A DNA stretch of 64,000 nucleotides from Pseudomonadota bacterium (GCA_021781515.1 JAJXWR010000001.1:1-64000); one strand, 5' to 3'; shown: positions 37,778 to 48,542, counted from the stretch's first letter. Numbers and translations: made by a program. Notes: a model not told the origin generated them from the sequence alone.

Positions 37778-38146
37778 GTGAGTGGTAAACATCCCCTGAT
37801 TCAGGCGATTGAAGCGCGTCAGATGAAACAGAACCTGCCCGCCATGGCACCAGGTGACACGGTCGTGGTGCAGGTTAAAGTGAAAGAAGGTGACCGGGAA
37901 CGGTTGCAGGCCTATGAAGGCATTGTTATTGCGATCAAGAATCGAGGCTTGAATTCGGCATTTACGGTTCGCAAGATGTCCAATGGTGTTGGTGTTGAGC
38001 GGTGTTTTCAAACCCATTCACCATTGGTAGAGTCTGTGACAGTGAAGCGCCGCGGTGCGGTGCGACGGGCAAAGTTGTATTATCTGCGTGATCGTACTGG
38101 AAAAGCGGCACGTATTCGCGAAAAACTTACCCCCCGTCAAGGTTGA
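37778..38146 (+). CDS. rplS: 50S ribosomal protein L19
   Basis: 122 residues: [31 protein letters not shown], then [44 protein letters not shown]19 lies at the subunit interface. GTG at 37778 has GAGGAG seven bases upstream, which decides the start over a GTG two codons earlier and a start at 37736. Confidence 0.96.
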   Translation: MSGKHPLIQAIEARQMKQNLPAMAPGDTVVVQVKVKEGDRERLQAYEGIVIAIKNRGLNSAFTVRKMSNGVGVERCFQTHSPLVESVTVKRRGAVRRAKLYYLRDRTGKAARIREKLTPRQG

Positions 38147-38161
38147 TTTTCCTTTTTTCTG

Positions 38162-39034
38162 ATGGCGTTGGATCTCAGTCTGTTCATGAATTATTTAGCC
38201 ATGCAAGGCATGGCTAAATTAACGCAGCAAGCTTATCAAAGTGATTTATTGATTTTTAGCACCCTGTTACCTGAGGTGGTGTTGCACAATGCTTCGACAG
38301 ATCAATTACAGGATCTGTTGCAGCGCTATTGTGCAAGTGGCCACTCGGCACGTAGTCAGGCCCGGTTGTTGTCGGCAGTGCGTCGTTATTTCTCTTTTTT
38401 GGTGATTAGTGGGCAGCGCCTGGATAACCCGGCAAAATTGCTGGTATCTCCGCATGTTGGTCGTTCGTTGCCTACGGTGTTGTCGGAGTTGCACGTCGAA
38501 ACATTGCTGGATGCGCCGGATGACAGTCTTTTGGGTCGTCGCGACCGGGTAATGCTGGAGTTGCTTTATGCCTGTGGCTTACGGGTGTCAGAGGTAGTGG
38601 CGTTGCGGTTGAGCCGGGTGAGTATGCGTCAGGGAGTGCTGCGGGTACATGGCAAAGGCGACAAGACGCGTCTGGTGCCGTTGGGGCAGGTGGCTTTGGA
38701 ATTACTCCCTGCGTATCTGCAGGAAGTACGCCCACAATTAATGGGTCAGCAGCTGAGTGATGTTTTGTTTCCTGGCAGGAATGGCGACACGCTGAGTCGG
38801 CAGGCATTCTGGTACCGGGTTAAACATTGGGCGTTGGTTGCCGGTATTGACCGGGCGATCTCCCCACATACCCTGCGCCATGCGTTTGCAACCCATCTGC
38901 TTAATCATGGGGCTGACTTACGTTCGGTACAATTACTGCTCGGGCATGCCGACCTTTCGACGACGCAGATTTATACCCATGTAGCACGGGCACGTCTTCA
39001 GGCTTTGCATGCGGCACATCATCCTCGGGCCTGA
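38162..39034 (+). CDS. xerD: Site-specific tyrosine recombinase XerD
   Basis: 290 residues. An N-terminal SAM-like DNA-binding domain (to about 105) is followed by the catalytic domain with Arg in YACGLRVSEV, Lys in GKGDKTRLVPLG, HTLRHAFATHLLNHGADLRSVQLLLGH and the nucleophile Tyr in STTQIYTHV. The ending QALHAAHHPRA is typical of XerD rather than XerC. It resolves chromosome dimers at dif with XerC and FtsK. Its last 134 bp overlap, on the opposite strand, the 3' end of a GGDEF gene. Confidence 0.95.
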   Translation: MALDLSLFMNYLAMQGMAKLTQQAYQSDLLIFSTLLPEVVLHNASTDQLQDLLQRYCASGHSARSQARLLSAVRRYFSFLVISGQRLDNPAKLLVSPHVGRSLPTVLSELHVETLLDAPDDSLLGRRDRVMLELLYACGLRVSEVVALRLSRVSMRQGVLRVHGKGDKTRLVPLGQVALELLPAYLQEVRPQLMGQQLSDVLFPGRNGDTLSRQAFWYRVKHWALVAGIDRAISPHTLRHAFATHLLNHGADLRSVQLLLGHADLSTTQIYTHVARARLQALHAAHHPRA

Positions 39035-40478
39035 TGCTGATGTCGGTACCTGCCTGAATATTCTCGAAGGCCACGGTTCGGTTGCGTCCTTGGTGTTTGG
39101 CGACGTACAGGGCATTGTCGGCGCGTTTATAACAGACGTCGATGGATGAATCGTGGGGAGATAACAGCGTGGTGCCGGCACTAAAGGTGAATTTTGGCAT
39201 TCGTGCCTGACGGGTTAATTCACGTTGCAGATAAACGCTGATTCGCTGTGTCACTAGTCCGGGATGATCGCCATCTTCGATCAGAATCGCAAATTCCTCA
39301 CCGCCTAGCCGTGCCACAATGTCCGTTTCACGTAGACTGGCTCGCATGGTATCGGCGAAAAGGCTGAGCACCCGATCGCCGGAGTCGTGGCCAAAGCGGT
39401 CATTGATGGCCTTGAAATGATCCAGATCAATGGCAATTAAGGCCCCCCGTTGGCTGCTATGTCGGCGTAAACGGGCAAGAATGCGCTCGGACGCATCATA
39501 AAAATGCCGACGGTTATACAGGCCCGTCAGCGGATCCTGTAGCGCCAGTACCCGTAGTTTTTGTGCCTGGTCTTCGCGTTCGCGTAACAGGGAGGCCAGT
39601 ACCCCTGAGCTCAGCATGACGCCCAGTACCAGTATATTGATAAATTCCAGCTGCGCTTCTGCATCACCTAGCTGTACTAGTGGAGAATGCCCATGGTGCA
39701 TGGCATATTGCGTAAAAGACAGCAAAATGATATTGCCACACATGGCACCGAGCATCCCCATTCGACTGGCCATCAACAAAGTGCCCAAATAGGCGGCTGA
39801 AATGATATGCAACAGATTGAGCCAGCCCGCATCGGCACGAAACAGGAGCAAACAGCTCCAAGTCGCAATAGTCAGCAGTATTACTAATTCTGCAATGTAG
39901 CGAATTTTCAGGAAATGCCGATAAAAATCGTAGAGTGAGAGGACAAAGGCGGTTACCGCAATATCACAGGTCGCTTCTTCCAGTAGCCAGAAACTTCTGA
40001 AGTCAAGCACATCGGTCCAGGATAGCTGATTATCCGGATCAATCAGCCAGAGGATAAGACGTCCAAAAATACGCACCACCGGTTGCAGGACCACGGCCTC
40101 CACCATGATCATTAACAGGTAATCCCGACTGCGTGCCAGGGAGGGGTTGAATTCCAGTAAACGTAAGCACAAGGTGCCAAGCAGCATGACCAGACCGTTG
40201 GCCAGCGTTGTCAATCCATTGAGAAACAGGGGGAGGTGTTGAATGAATCCCAGTGTGCACTGACCACAACAGATGATTAGCCAGGTGGGGAGTATCCCCA
40301 GCATTAAACCACAGGCAAGAGCAAATCCTTCGGGTAAAAACAGGTTTTCAGACAGTGCATCATTGATTTGCGACAGATCATAGGAGGCTTTGCCGAGCAG
40401 TATATAAATGAGCACTGCTACACCCAGAACTACCGACTTGATGCGTAGATCGGTAATTCCCAGAAAGGCTCGCTCCAT
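38901..40478 (-). CDS. Membrane GGDEF diguanylate cyclase
   Basis: 525 residues. About eight hydrophobic helices in residues 1-290 resemble a MASE1-like sensory membrane module (FLPEGFALACGLMLG), followed by a coiled link (LLREREDQAQKLRVLALQDPLTGLYNRR). The GGDEF domain is intact, with GGEEF at about residue 391, so it should make cyclic di-GMP. No clear RxxD inhibitory site was identified. ATG at 40478 has GGAG upstream; a TTG ten codons earlier is an alternative. The roughly 44-residue tail after the GGDEF domain is encoded antisense to xerD. Confidence 0.9.
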   Translation of the reverse strand: MERAFLGITDLRIKSVVLGVAVLIYILLGKASYDLSQINDALSENLFLPEGFALACGLMLGILPTWLIICCGQCTLGFIQHLPLFLNGLTTLANGLVMLLGTLCLRLLEFNPSLARSRDYLLMIMVEAVVLQPVVRIFGRLILWLIDPDNQLSWTDVLDFRSFWLLEEATCDIAVTAFVLSLYDFYRHFLKIRYIAELVILLTIATWSCLLLFRADAGWLNLLHIISAAYLGTLLMASRMGMLGAMCGNIILLSFTQYAMHHGHSPLVQLGDAEAQLEFINILVLGVMLSSGVLASLLREREDQAQKLRVLALQDPLTGLYNRRHFYDASERILARLRRHSSQRGALIAIDLDHFKAINDRFGHDSGDRVLSLFADTMRASLRETDIVARLGGEEFAILIEDGDHPGLVTQRISVYLQRELTRQARMPKFTFSAGTTLLSPHDSSIDVCYKRADNALYVAKHQGRNRTVAFENIQAGTDISIRPEDDVPHAKPEDVPVLHGYKSASSKGRHARAVIVPNVSQPHD

Positions 40479-40808
40479 CAAAACGACTCCAGAGAGGTGA
40501 AGATCCAACTACAACACAGGCGCACATCCATTGTTAAAACGGTATGCGGCCAGTTAATAGACCAACATCAAGAAATCGGGCGAATTACAGGTCGCTGTCA
40601 CAGCATTTTAACTATTATTTAATCATAACGCTATTGTTAGGTGTTATCTTTATTTTCTTGAGAAGGTAGTCCATATTTCACCACTAATTCTAGTGTAGCC
40701 CAGCCGCAGTATCCGGTAGAATATTTTCGCACCTTGGTTCTTGAAATAACAGGTTCTTGAAATAACAGGTTCTTGAACAGGCATCGTGCTATCCACGCTG
40801 CGTGCGTG
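40479..40808. other. Gap upstream of the GGDEF gene
   Basis: These 330 bp hold no gene I can support. They contain the 16-bp tandem repeat and presumably the GGDEF promoter on the minus strand. Confidence 0.5.
40736..40777. repeat. Tandem repeat, 16-bp period, 2.6 copies
   Basis: GGTTCTTGAAATAACA is repeated at 40736-40751 and 40752-40767, with a partial third copy (GGTTCTTGAA) at 40768-40777. Confidence 0.9.
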
Positions 40809-41171
40809 TCAGAAGCTTCTCGATGTTCTGGAGGCCGCAGCAGTTGCTTTAGCCAGTTTATCTTCGACCAACTGCAACTGCTTTTGCGTCAGTCGCAGTT
40901 GCAGTTGTCCGATGATGTGTAGATAACGTTGTTCACGCCAAAAAAACAGGCTTAGCAGTACTATGTTACCAAGGAGCAGCCCGGATTGCATCAGCCATTG
41001 TGGGGTAATGGTGAGTGGATGACGATCAAGGGCATAGATGAACAGCAGCACAGGAATGCTGGTGAACAACAGTAGGGTTGGGTAGATGTAGTGCTGGATT
41101 ATACTGGCCTGTGCCAGGAATCGACGATCAGCTGCTTGCAGTGAGGGGGTTGGCAGTTGGGGAATGTTCAT
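40809..41171 (-). CDS. Small membrane protein of unknown function
   Basis: 120 residues. Two transmembrane segments (YIYPTLLLFTSIPVLLFIYAL and LMQSGLLLGNIVLLSLFFW) are followed by a charged, Gln/Leu-rich helix (QLQLRLTQKQLQLVEDKLAKA) that looks like a coiled coil. I do not recognise a family. The ATG overlaps the stop of the BepA-like protease gene by 4 bp, so it is translationally coupled to it and may act with it in the envelope; this is inference. Confidence 0.65.
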   Translation of the reverse strand: MNIPQLPTPSLQAADRRFLAQASIIQHYIYPTLLLFTSIPVLLFIYALDRHPLTITPQWLMQSGLLLGNIVLLSLFFWREQRYLHIIGQLQLRLTQKQLQLVEDKLAKATAAASRTSRSF

Positions 41172-42703
41172 TGGTTTTTAAGATCCTGGTGTCCTTGAAT
41201 CATCGCATTGAGGCGGTTTTCAAAACGAGCCCGTTCGGGATAGTTATTGCCGGCTGCCTGTAGGCCAAAGTGCATCTGTTGCAGTGCGTGGGTATCATCG
41301 CCTTGCAGGTAGTATAGTTCTGCTTTGGCCCGGAACAGATCCACCGCATCTCCAGAACCTGACCACGCATCGGCCAGTCTATTCCAGACATCCGGGTCAT
41401 CAGGGCGGTGTTCTTGCAAGAACTGTAACTGGGTAATGGCTTTCTGGTACTGGTGATCAGCTATCAGTGCGTCTGCATCGAGAAGTTCCAGGGCGAGATT
41501 GTCGGTACTCAATGCCAGTTCATGATCCAGCAATTGTACGGCTTCTTTGTTTTTCTTTTCCTGGAGCAGGGTTTCTCCCAGCAAATACACCCAGGCGATG
41601 CGATGTGGATCCTGTTGCAGTAACTGCCTTGCCAGTGGTTCCGCTGAGGCGGGCTGATCAAGTTTTTGATACAGGCAGATGGCGTATACCCGGGTCAGTG
41701 TCAATGGATTGGTGGCATTAAGTTCCTGCTCCGGATGTGCCGTAGGGCCCAAAGGGTTGGCCGATGCGGGATTGCATTCGCTACAGGCGATATGCGTGGG
41801 TAATTGCCCCAGTGCCGGAAGAATTTTTTTTAAGGTGGCCTTTGGATCACGATTATAAAAGGCCTGTGTGCGCAGACGCATGACCTGGAATTCTGTACTG
41901 TCATCGGGAAAGTGCACCGGGTATTGTGCCGCCCGTGAGGCGGTGTCGGCAATTCGCGATGCGGTGAGCGGGTGGTCCTGTAAATACGCCGGAATATTGA
42001 TGCCTCCGGCGGTGGCTTCCAGCAGACGCTGGAAAAACCGCGGCATGGCATTAGGATCAATATGGGCATTGACCAGGGTCTGCAGACCAATCCGATCCGC
42101 TTCCTGCTCATACTGGCGGCTGTAATGCAACTGATTTTGTGCCATTGCTGCCTGAGTCGTGGCAATGGCTCCCATGCCCGCATCACCGTTGCCCCGGGCC
42201 GACAGTGCGATGGCTGCGGCCATGGCGGCCAGATACCACCACATGTCGTGCTTACTGGCGGCCATCATGCGCGCATAATGCCGTTGTTTAAGGTGGCCCA
42301 GTTCGTGAGCCAGTACGGAGGCCAGTTCGCCTTCAGTCTCGGCATACAGAAAGACGCCGGCATTGAGGCCGACAAAGCCACCGGGAACCGCAAAGGCATT
42401 GATGTCCGTGCTGTCGATCAGCAAAATACTCAGATCCAGATCAGTGATGGGGGTATTAAACGCCAGACGATAGATCAAGTGTTCAATATAATCTTGTACC
42501 AGTGGATCACTTAATGTGGGGACGGAACCGCGGAATGAACGTTCATACGCCCGCCCCATTCTAAACTCACTTTGGGGGCTGAGTGCCGCCGTTTGATCGC
42601 CAAGTTCAGGCAAAGCATTCTCATTATCGGCCTTTGCGAGCGTAAAACCTAAAATAAGACAGGCAGTTAACAGCCAGAGGTGTGACGAGCGGGCTAAACG
42701 CAT
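41168..42703 (-). CDS. bepA: BepA/YfgC-like M48 periplasmic metalloprotease with TPRs
   Basis: 511 residues. A signal peptide ends near AKAD (residue 26). The M48 zinc site is HELGH (133-137) with the third ligand in EQEADRIGL, and the loop LPELGDQTAALSPQSEFRMGRAYERSF is typical of BepA. TPR-like repeats fill about 310-500 (AWVYLLGETLLQEKKNKEAVQLLDHEL and on). BepA in E. coli helps assemble or degrade the LptD outer membrane protein. Length is slightly more than the 487 of E. coli. It is followed by a coupled small membrane protein. Confidence 0.9.
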   Translation of the reverse strand: MRLARSSHLWLLTACLILGFTLAKADNENALPELGDQTAALSPQSEFRMGRAYERSFRGSVPTLSDPLVQDYIEHLIYRLAFNTPITDLDLSILLIDSTDINAFAVPGGFVGLNAGVFLYAETEGELASVLAHELGHLKQRHYARMMAASKHDMWWYLAAMAAAIALSARGNGDAGMGAIATTQAAMAQNQLHYSRQYEQEADRIGLQTLVNAHIDPNAMPRFFQRLLEATAGGINIPAYLQDHPLTASRIADTASRAAQYPVHFPDDSTEFQVMRLRTQAFYNRDPKATLKKILPALGQLPTHIACSECNPASANPLGPTAHPEQELNATNPLTLTRVYAICLYQKLDQPASAEPLARQLLQQDPHRIAWVYLLGETLLQEKKNKEAVQLLDHELALSTDNLALELLDADALIADHQYQKAITQLQFLQEHRPDDPDVWNRLADAWSGSGDAVDLFRAKAELYYLQGDDTHALQQMHFGLQAAGNNYPERARFENRLNAMIQGHQDLKNQ

Positions 42704-43112
42704 AAAAATATCACGTCAATTCAGTCGAAGGAAGGTAGGCTATCATATCATGAACCGCTAAGTGTTGAGTTGAGCGAACGGTGAACGTAACTACCTGGAT
42801 TCACCCATAGGGTTCCGCCTGCTGTGATTTCTGCAACGTGTTATGGACAGGTCGGAATAGGTGAACATTGCACACTATTAAGCGATGACCGTATTACCAC
42901 AGCGGATAGCCGTGGTTGATTTGGTGCATTGCAGGCAGATGTGCCTTGGAATGTTAGCTGATTTTGTAAAATTATCAGGGAATTTACGCTGGAAACCGGA
43001 AGGGTTCTTGACCTGAAGCGCATAAGGTAGCAAGATACGCCCTTTTAGGTTTAAGTCGGGGGAGGTAATCCCCCGGGTGTTGCGATTTAACGTGAACTGA
43101 GGTTGAGATTCC
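42704..43112. other. Divergent gap between bepA and etfB
   Basis: No gene was found in these 409 bp. They contain the etfB promoter candidate and, in its leader, a stem of GGGGG (43058-43062) with CCCCC (43070-43074). Confidence 0.5.
43008..43036 (+). promoter_or_regulatory. Probable etfB promoter
   Basis: TTGACC at 43008-43013, 17 bp, CAAGAT at 43031-43036, then ACGCCCTTTTA. AAGGTAGCA within it and the CGCC-TTTT downstream are shared with the rplN promoter region. Confidence 0.45.
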
Positions 43113-43862
43113 ATGAAGGCATTGGTGGCGGTGAAGCGTGTTGTCGATTATAACGTCAAGGTTCGGGTCAAGCCGGACCATAGCGGTATCGAACTGGCCA
43201 ACGTTAAAATGGCGATGAACCCCTTTTGTGAGATTGCCGTAGAAGAAGCGGTGCGTCTGAAAGAAAAAGGGGTAGTCACTGAAATTGTGGTGGTTACTGT
43301 CGGTCCGCAGGCGGCGCAGGAGCAGTTGAGAACGGCACTGGCACTGGGTGCCGACCGTGCCATTCTGGTGCAAACAGATGAGGAAATGCAACCCTTGGCG
43401 GTCGCCAGGATTCTCAAAGCCATTGCTGAAATCGAGCAGGCGCAGATTATGCTGCTGGGAAAACAGGCCATTGATGGAGATAACAACCAGACCGGCCAGA
43501 TGTTAGCGGCATTAGGGGGGTGGAGTCAGGGGACTTTTGCCTCGGTACTGAAGCTGGAAGATGGCAAGGCACTGGTGACCCGGGAAATTGACGGCGGTTT
43601 GCAGACCCTGGAACTAAGCTTGCCGGTGGTTGTTACGACGGATTTACGACTGAATGAACCGCGTTTTGCGTCGTTGCCGAACATTATGAAGGCCAAGAAA
43701 AAGCCGCTGGATATCAAGACACCGGTTGATCTGGGTGTAGTGGTAACGCCAACGATCAAAACCCTGAAAGTGGAGCCACCGAAAGAACGTCAGGCGGGTA
43801 TCGTGGTCAAGTCGGTAGAAGAACTGTTACAGCGTCTGAAACAGGAAGCCAAGGTTATTTGA
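43113..43862 (+). CDS. etfB: Electron transfer flavoprotein beta subunit
   Basis: 249 residues: [22 protein letters not shown], with the family signature [45 protein letters not shown]. With EtfA it carries electrons from acyl-CoA and other dehydrogenases to ETF-ubiquinone oxidoreductase, consistent with fatty acid oxidation fed by the acyl-CoA ligase elsewhere in the window (inference). It is followed 16 bp later by etfA. Confidence 0.96.
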   Translation: MKALVAVKRVVDYNVKVRVKPDHSGIELANVKMAMNPFCEIAVEEAVRLKEKGVVTEIVVVTVGPQAAQEQLRTALALGADRAILVQTDEEMQPLAVARILKAIAEIEQAQIMLLGKQAIDGDNNQTGQMLAALGGWSQGTFASVLKLEDGKALVTREIDGGLQTLELSLPVVVTTDLRLNEPRFASLPNIMKAKKKPLDIKTPVDLGVVVTPTIKTLKVEPPKERQAGIVVKSVEELLQRLKQEAKVI

Positions 43863-43878
43863 GCGGGAGTGGGTGTCT

Positions 43879-44808
43879 ATGAGTATTCTTGTTATTGCAG
43901 AACACGATAATCAGGTGTTGCGTCCAGCAACGTTGAACACTGTAACTGCCGCTTTGGCCATCGGTTCGCCGGTGCATGTACTGGTTGCCGGTGCTGGATG
44001 TGCGGGGGTTGCCGAGGCGGCGGCGCAGATTTCCGGGGTTAGCAAGGTGGTGTTGGCCAATGCGGAATCCTATGCCCATCAGCTGGCAGAAAATCTGGCC
44101 GGGCTGGTCGTTGAACTGGGTCAGTCGTATAGCCATATTCTGGCAGCGGCAACGACCACGGGCAAGAATTTTATGCCACGAGTCGCTGCGTTGCTGGGCG
44201 TCAACCAGATTTCTGAAATCTCCCGGGTGGTGGATGCGCATACATTTGAACGACCGGTTTATGCAGGCAATGCCATTGCCACCGTTCAGTCGGCCGATCC
44301 CATTAAAGTGATCACTGTGCGCACTACTGCCTTTGATGCAGCCATTGCCCAAGGTGGAGCGGCGGCTGTGGAAGCTACGGGCATTGTGGTTGATTTGCCG
44401 GTGGCCCGTTTTGTCAGTGAAGAAGTGGCAAAATCAGAACGTCCGGAACTGACTGCAGCTAAAATTGTGATTTCCGGTGGGCGCGGGATGGGGAATGGTG
44501 AGAACTTCAAAATTCTCTATTCGCTGGCCGACAAACTCGGTGCAGCGGTGGGGGCTTCCCGTGCGGCGGTTGACGCAGGTTTTGTACCAAACGATATGCA
44601 GGTGGGTCAGACCGGTAAGGTAGTAGCTCCGCAGTTATACGTGGCTGTGGGTATTTCCGGTGCTATTCAGCATTTGGCAGGAATGAAAGATTCCAAAGTG
44701 ATTGTGGCGATTAATAAAGACCAGGAAGCCCCGATTTTTCAGGTGGCCGATTATGGTCTGGTCGCTGATCTGTTTGAGGCAGTTCCTCAACTGGAGGGGT
44801 TGCTCTGA
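43879..44808 (+). CDS. etfA: Electron transfer flavoprotein alpha subunit
   Basis: 309 residues, MSILVIAEHDNQVLRPATLNTV. The C-terminal FAD-binding domain has SGGRGMGNGENFKILYSLADKLGAAVGASRAAVDAG, QVGQTGKVVAPQLYVAVGISGAIQHLAGM and AINKDQEAPIFQVADYGLV. ATG at 43879 behind GGGAGTGGG is chosen over a GTG two codons upstream. Confidence 0.96.
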   Translation: MSILVIAEHDNQVLRPATLNTVTAALAIGSPVHVLVAGAGCAGVAEAAAQISGVSKVVLANAESYAHQLAENLAGLVVELGQSYSHILAAATTTGKNFMPRVAALLGVNQISEISRVVDAHTFERPVYAGNAIATVQSADPIKVITVRTTAFDAAIAQGGAAAVEATGIVVDLPVARFVSEEVAKSERPELTAAKIVISGGRGMGNGENFKILYSLADKLGAAVGASRAAVDAGFVPNDMQVGQTGKVVAPQLYVAVGISGAIQHLAGMKDSKVIVAINKDQEAPIFQVADYGLVADLFEAVPQLEGLL

Positions 44809-44940
44809 GTAAATTTTCGGCGGCGTCAGGCTAAGGGGCCGGCTTTTAAGGGAAAGGGTACTGTCGGATTGCACCGCTGCTGACGGCAGTGTCGTCGACA
44901 GCGGTGATAGTATTGGACGTTGCCATTACGGTAAAATTAT

Positions 44941-44968
44941 ACCCAATAATTCATTGGGTTTTTGTTTT
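44941..44968 (+). terminator. Terminator-like hairpin between etfA and tig
   Basis: ACCCAAT at 44941-44947 pairs with ATTGGGT at 44953-44959 around AATTC, followed by TTTTGTTTT. It ends just before the tig ribosome binding site (GAGGA at 44971), so it could end etfBA transcripts or regulate tig. Confidence 0.65.
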
Positions 44969-44979
44969 GTGAGGAAGTT

Positions 44980-46347
44980 ATGCAGGAATTACAGGAATCG
45001 TTGTCTTCAGGCCAGGTACGCATTTCGCTGAAAGTTACTCCCGAGGTGATCAATGCTGCAATGTTAAAGAAATTGATGCAGCAGCAGCATTCGGTTCGGC
45101 TGAATGGTTTTCGTCCGGGTAAGGTTCCCCTTTCGTTGATCGTCAAACGCTTTGGCGCAGCGGTCCGTCAAGAAGAGGCGCAACGGTTGGTTTATGAAGC
45201 GTTGACTGTGGAAATCAGCAATAAGCAGATGGATTTGTTGTATATGCCGCAGGTCGAGTCGCTGACGGATACACTGGAAGATGGTGTGACAGCGGTGTTC
45301 TTGTGTGAGGTCTTTCCGGAAATTGATTTAGGGTCGGTCTCTTCGTTGCAGCTAAAACACCCAAAAGTTGAAATAGATGACGCCGCTCTCGACGAAATGA
45401 TTTTAACCTTAAGGCGTCAGAGTGCTACGTGGTCCGAAGTCGCACGCCCTGCGGTTCAGGGAGACAGAATCTCTATTCGTTATCTGAACCAGACGAAAGC
45501 AGATAATGGAGACGGCAAGGAAATTGACTGGTCCAAAGCGGTAGCTGATCAATGGATACTGACAGACTCCCTTCCGGCCATGCAAGGCATGGAGCAGTTG
45601 ATCGGTATGACGACAGGTGAACACAGGACGGTGCGGTTCCTGTTCAGTGAATACGTCTTTGAAACAGAATCTGTGCAAAGCGTAGAGCAAATGTTTACAC
45701 TACGCATTGAAAAAATCGAGGAAGCCTCTTTGCCGGAGGTGGATCAGAAATTTATTGCCCAGTTCATGGATGCTGAAGAAAATGAGGATCAGGATGCAGA
45801 GCGTAGTATGGAAAGTTTTCGCTCGACGCTGATCAATGTCATGCGTATGGAGTGCGATAAAGCAATCTCTCGCTTGACGCAACGGAGCGCACCATTGAAA
45901 GTAGCTGCATCGATTGCCGATATCAATATTCCTGAAACGCTGTTTAATTATAAACTGGAGCAGGTACGTGCGGCATTGGGAAAATTACGCGGGATGGAAG
46001 CCTTGCGCTGGAGCGGCTTGTCTGAGGAGCAAAAGACGCAGCGGCAAACCAAAGAGGCGCAACAGTTGTCCCTGATGGCGGTGGTTCTGCGTGCCACAGT
46101 GCGTAAATACGCATTGGCGGTGACGCCGGAAATGGTACAGGCGGAGGCTTCATCCTTGGCCATGATGTATGAGAATCCGATGGAAGCCTATAATTCGTTG
46201 ATCAATAACAATGAAGTCAAAGCAAAACTGGAAACGGGGATCGCTGATCGCCTGGCGCAGTTGAAATTGCTTGAATTAATGCAAACAGAGGATGAACCAC
46301 TTAGTTATCGAGAACTTTTTGCCCGTGTCGGTAGCCTGATTGGCTGA
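44980..46347 (+). CDS. tig: Trigger factor
   Basis: 455 residues, longer than the 432 of E. coli. The ribosome-binding N-terminal domain holds the signature GFRPGKVPLSLI, which docks on L23. A PPIase (FKBP-like) domain follows (QGDRISIRYLNQTKADNGDGKEID) and then a helical substrate-cradling C-terminal domain. The sequence is rather divergent in the C-terminal part and has an acidic insertion (DAEENEDQDAE). ATG at 44980 with GAGGA upstream is preferred over an in-frame start six codons earlier. It begins the tig-clpP-clpX-lon block. Confidence 0.9.
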   Translation: MQELQESLSSGQVRISLKVTPEVINAAMLKKLMQQQHSVRLNGFRPGKVPLSLIVKRFGAAVRQEEAQRLVYEALTVEISNKQMDLLYMPQVESLTDTLEDGVTAVFLCEVFPEIDLGSVSSLQLKHPKVEIDDAALDEMILTLRRQSATWSEVARPAVQGDRISIRYLNQTKADNGDGKEIDWSKAVADQWILTDSLPAMQGMEQLIGMTTGEHRTVRFLFSEYVFETESVQSVEQMFTLRIEKIEEASLPEVDQKFIAQFMDAEENEDQDAERSMESFRSTLINVMRMECDKAISRLTQRSAPLKVAASIADINIPETLFNYKLEQVRAALGKLRGMEALRWSGLSEEQKTQRQTKEAQQLSLMAVVLRATVRKYALAVTPEMVQAEASSLAMMYENPMEAYNSLINNNEVKAKLETGIADRLAQLKLLELMQTEDEPLSYRELFARVGSLIG

Positions 46348-46395
46348 ATGGAGCCTTGACAGCCGGTTTTTAGATGCGCATCATGTTTAATCTAG

Positions 46396-46413
46396 GCCTT
46401 CTTTGAGGAAGGC
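46396..46413 (+). terminator. Small hairpin between tig and clpP
   Basis: GCCTTC at 46396-46401 pairs with GAAGGC at 46408-46413 around TTTGAG, with a TTCCTGTTGTTTT tail. It is a weak terminator or attenuator. A TTGACA box lies 40 bp upstream without a clear -10. Confidence 0.4.
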
Positions 46414-46446
46414 TTCCTGTTGTTTTATCGGAATGGAGTTTGAGCC

Positions 46447-47094
46447 ATGTTTATACCTCCCCAATTTAACCCTGTGGGTAGTTTTGCATCAGTGCCAGTG
46501 ACTGGTGTCGGCGGACTGGTTCCCATGGTGGTAGAACAATCGTCGCGGGGAGAACGCGCTTTTGATATTTACTCGCGCCTGTTGCGTGAGCGTGTGGTCT
46601 TTATAGTCGGGCCGATTGAAGATCATATGGCTAATCTGGTGGTGGCACAACTTTTGTATCTGGAATCTGAAAACCCCGACAAGGATATCCACCTGTATAT
46701 CAATTCTCCAGGGGGGTCTGTGACTTCTGGCATGGCGATATTTGATACGATGCGTTTTATCAGGCCGGATGTGTCGACCATGTGTATCGGTATGGCGGCT
46801 AGTATGGGGGCTTTTCTTCTGTGTTCGGGTGCGCAGGGTAAACGTTATTGTTTGCCAAACTCAAGGGTAATGATTCATCAACCCTTGGGCGGTTTTCAGG
46901 GGCAAGCGGCGGATATAGCAATTCATGCACAGGAAATTCTGAAAATCCGTGATACCTTAAATGCAATTATGGCGGAAAATTGTCATCAGCCGATTGAAAG
47001 GATGGAAAAAGACACGGATCGTGACAATTTTATGAATGCTGAGGAAGCCAAGGCGTATGGTCTGGTGGATCACGTACTGGAAAGACGACAATAA
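46447..47094 (+). CDS. clpP: ATP-dependent Clp protease proteolytic subunit
   Basis: 215 residues. The catalytic Ser119 is in [13 protein letters not shown] and His144 in [13 protein letters not shown], with the Asp in [11 protein letters not shown]. It forms a double heptamer ring that degrades proteins fed by ClpX, whose gene follows 27 bp later. The N-terminus before [15 protein letters not shown] is about 30 residues, including a likely propeptide as in E. coli. Confidence 0.97.
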   Translation: MFIPPQFNPVGSFASVPVTGVGGLVPMVVEQSSRGERAFDIYSRLLRERVVFIVGPIEDHMANLVVAQLLYLESENPDKDIHLYINSPGGSVTSGMAIFDTMRFIRPDVSTMCIGMAASMGAFLLCSGAQGKRYCLPNSRVMIHQPLGGFQGQAADIAIHAQEILKIRDTLNAIMAENCHQPIERMEKDTDRDNFMNAEEAKAYGLVDHVLERRQ

Positions 47095-47121
47095 ACCTGA
47101 ATAAAGGGTGAGGTTAAACGA

Positions 47122-48417
<1,296 letters not shown>

Positions 48418-48536
48418 GCCAAGTGTTTTTCAGGTAAATGCTGTGCATTAGGTGGTGGCACATCTTGAACAGGGACTGTGCTGCCTCCATATAGCTGAAA
48501 CTGGCTAATGAATCCTGCGATTGCCCGCATGCAGTA

Positions 48537-48542
48537 TATAAT
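48537..48542 (+). promoter_or_regulatory. Possible -10 box for lon
   Basis: A perfect TATAAT lies 38 bp before lon in the 162-bp clpX-lon gap. The -35 position is poor (CCTGCG), and I could not find a convincing heat-shock sigma-32 pair, although such control is usual for lon. Confidence 0.35.

Noticed and set aside
42780-43112. tRNA or small RNA gene in the bepA-etfB gap
   Set aside because: No cloverleaf arms or T-loop sequence were found; only a 5-bp GC stem in the etfB leader.
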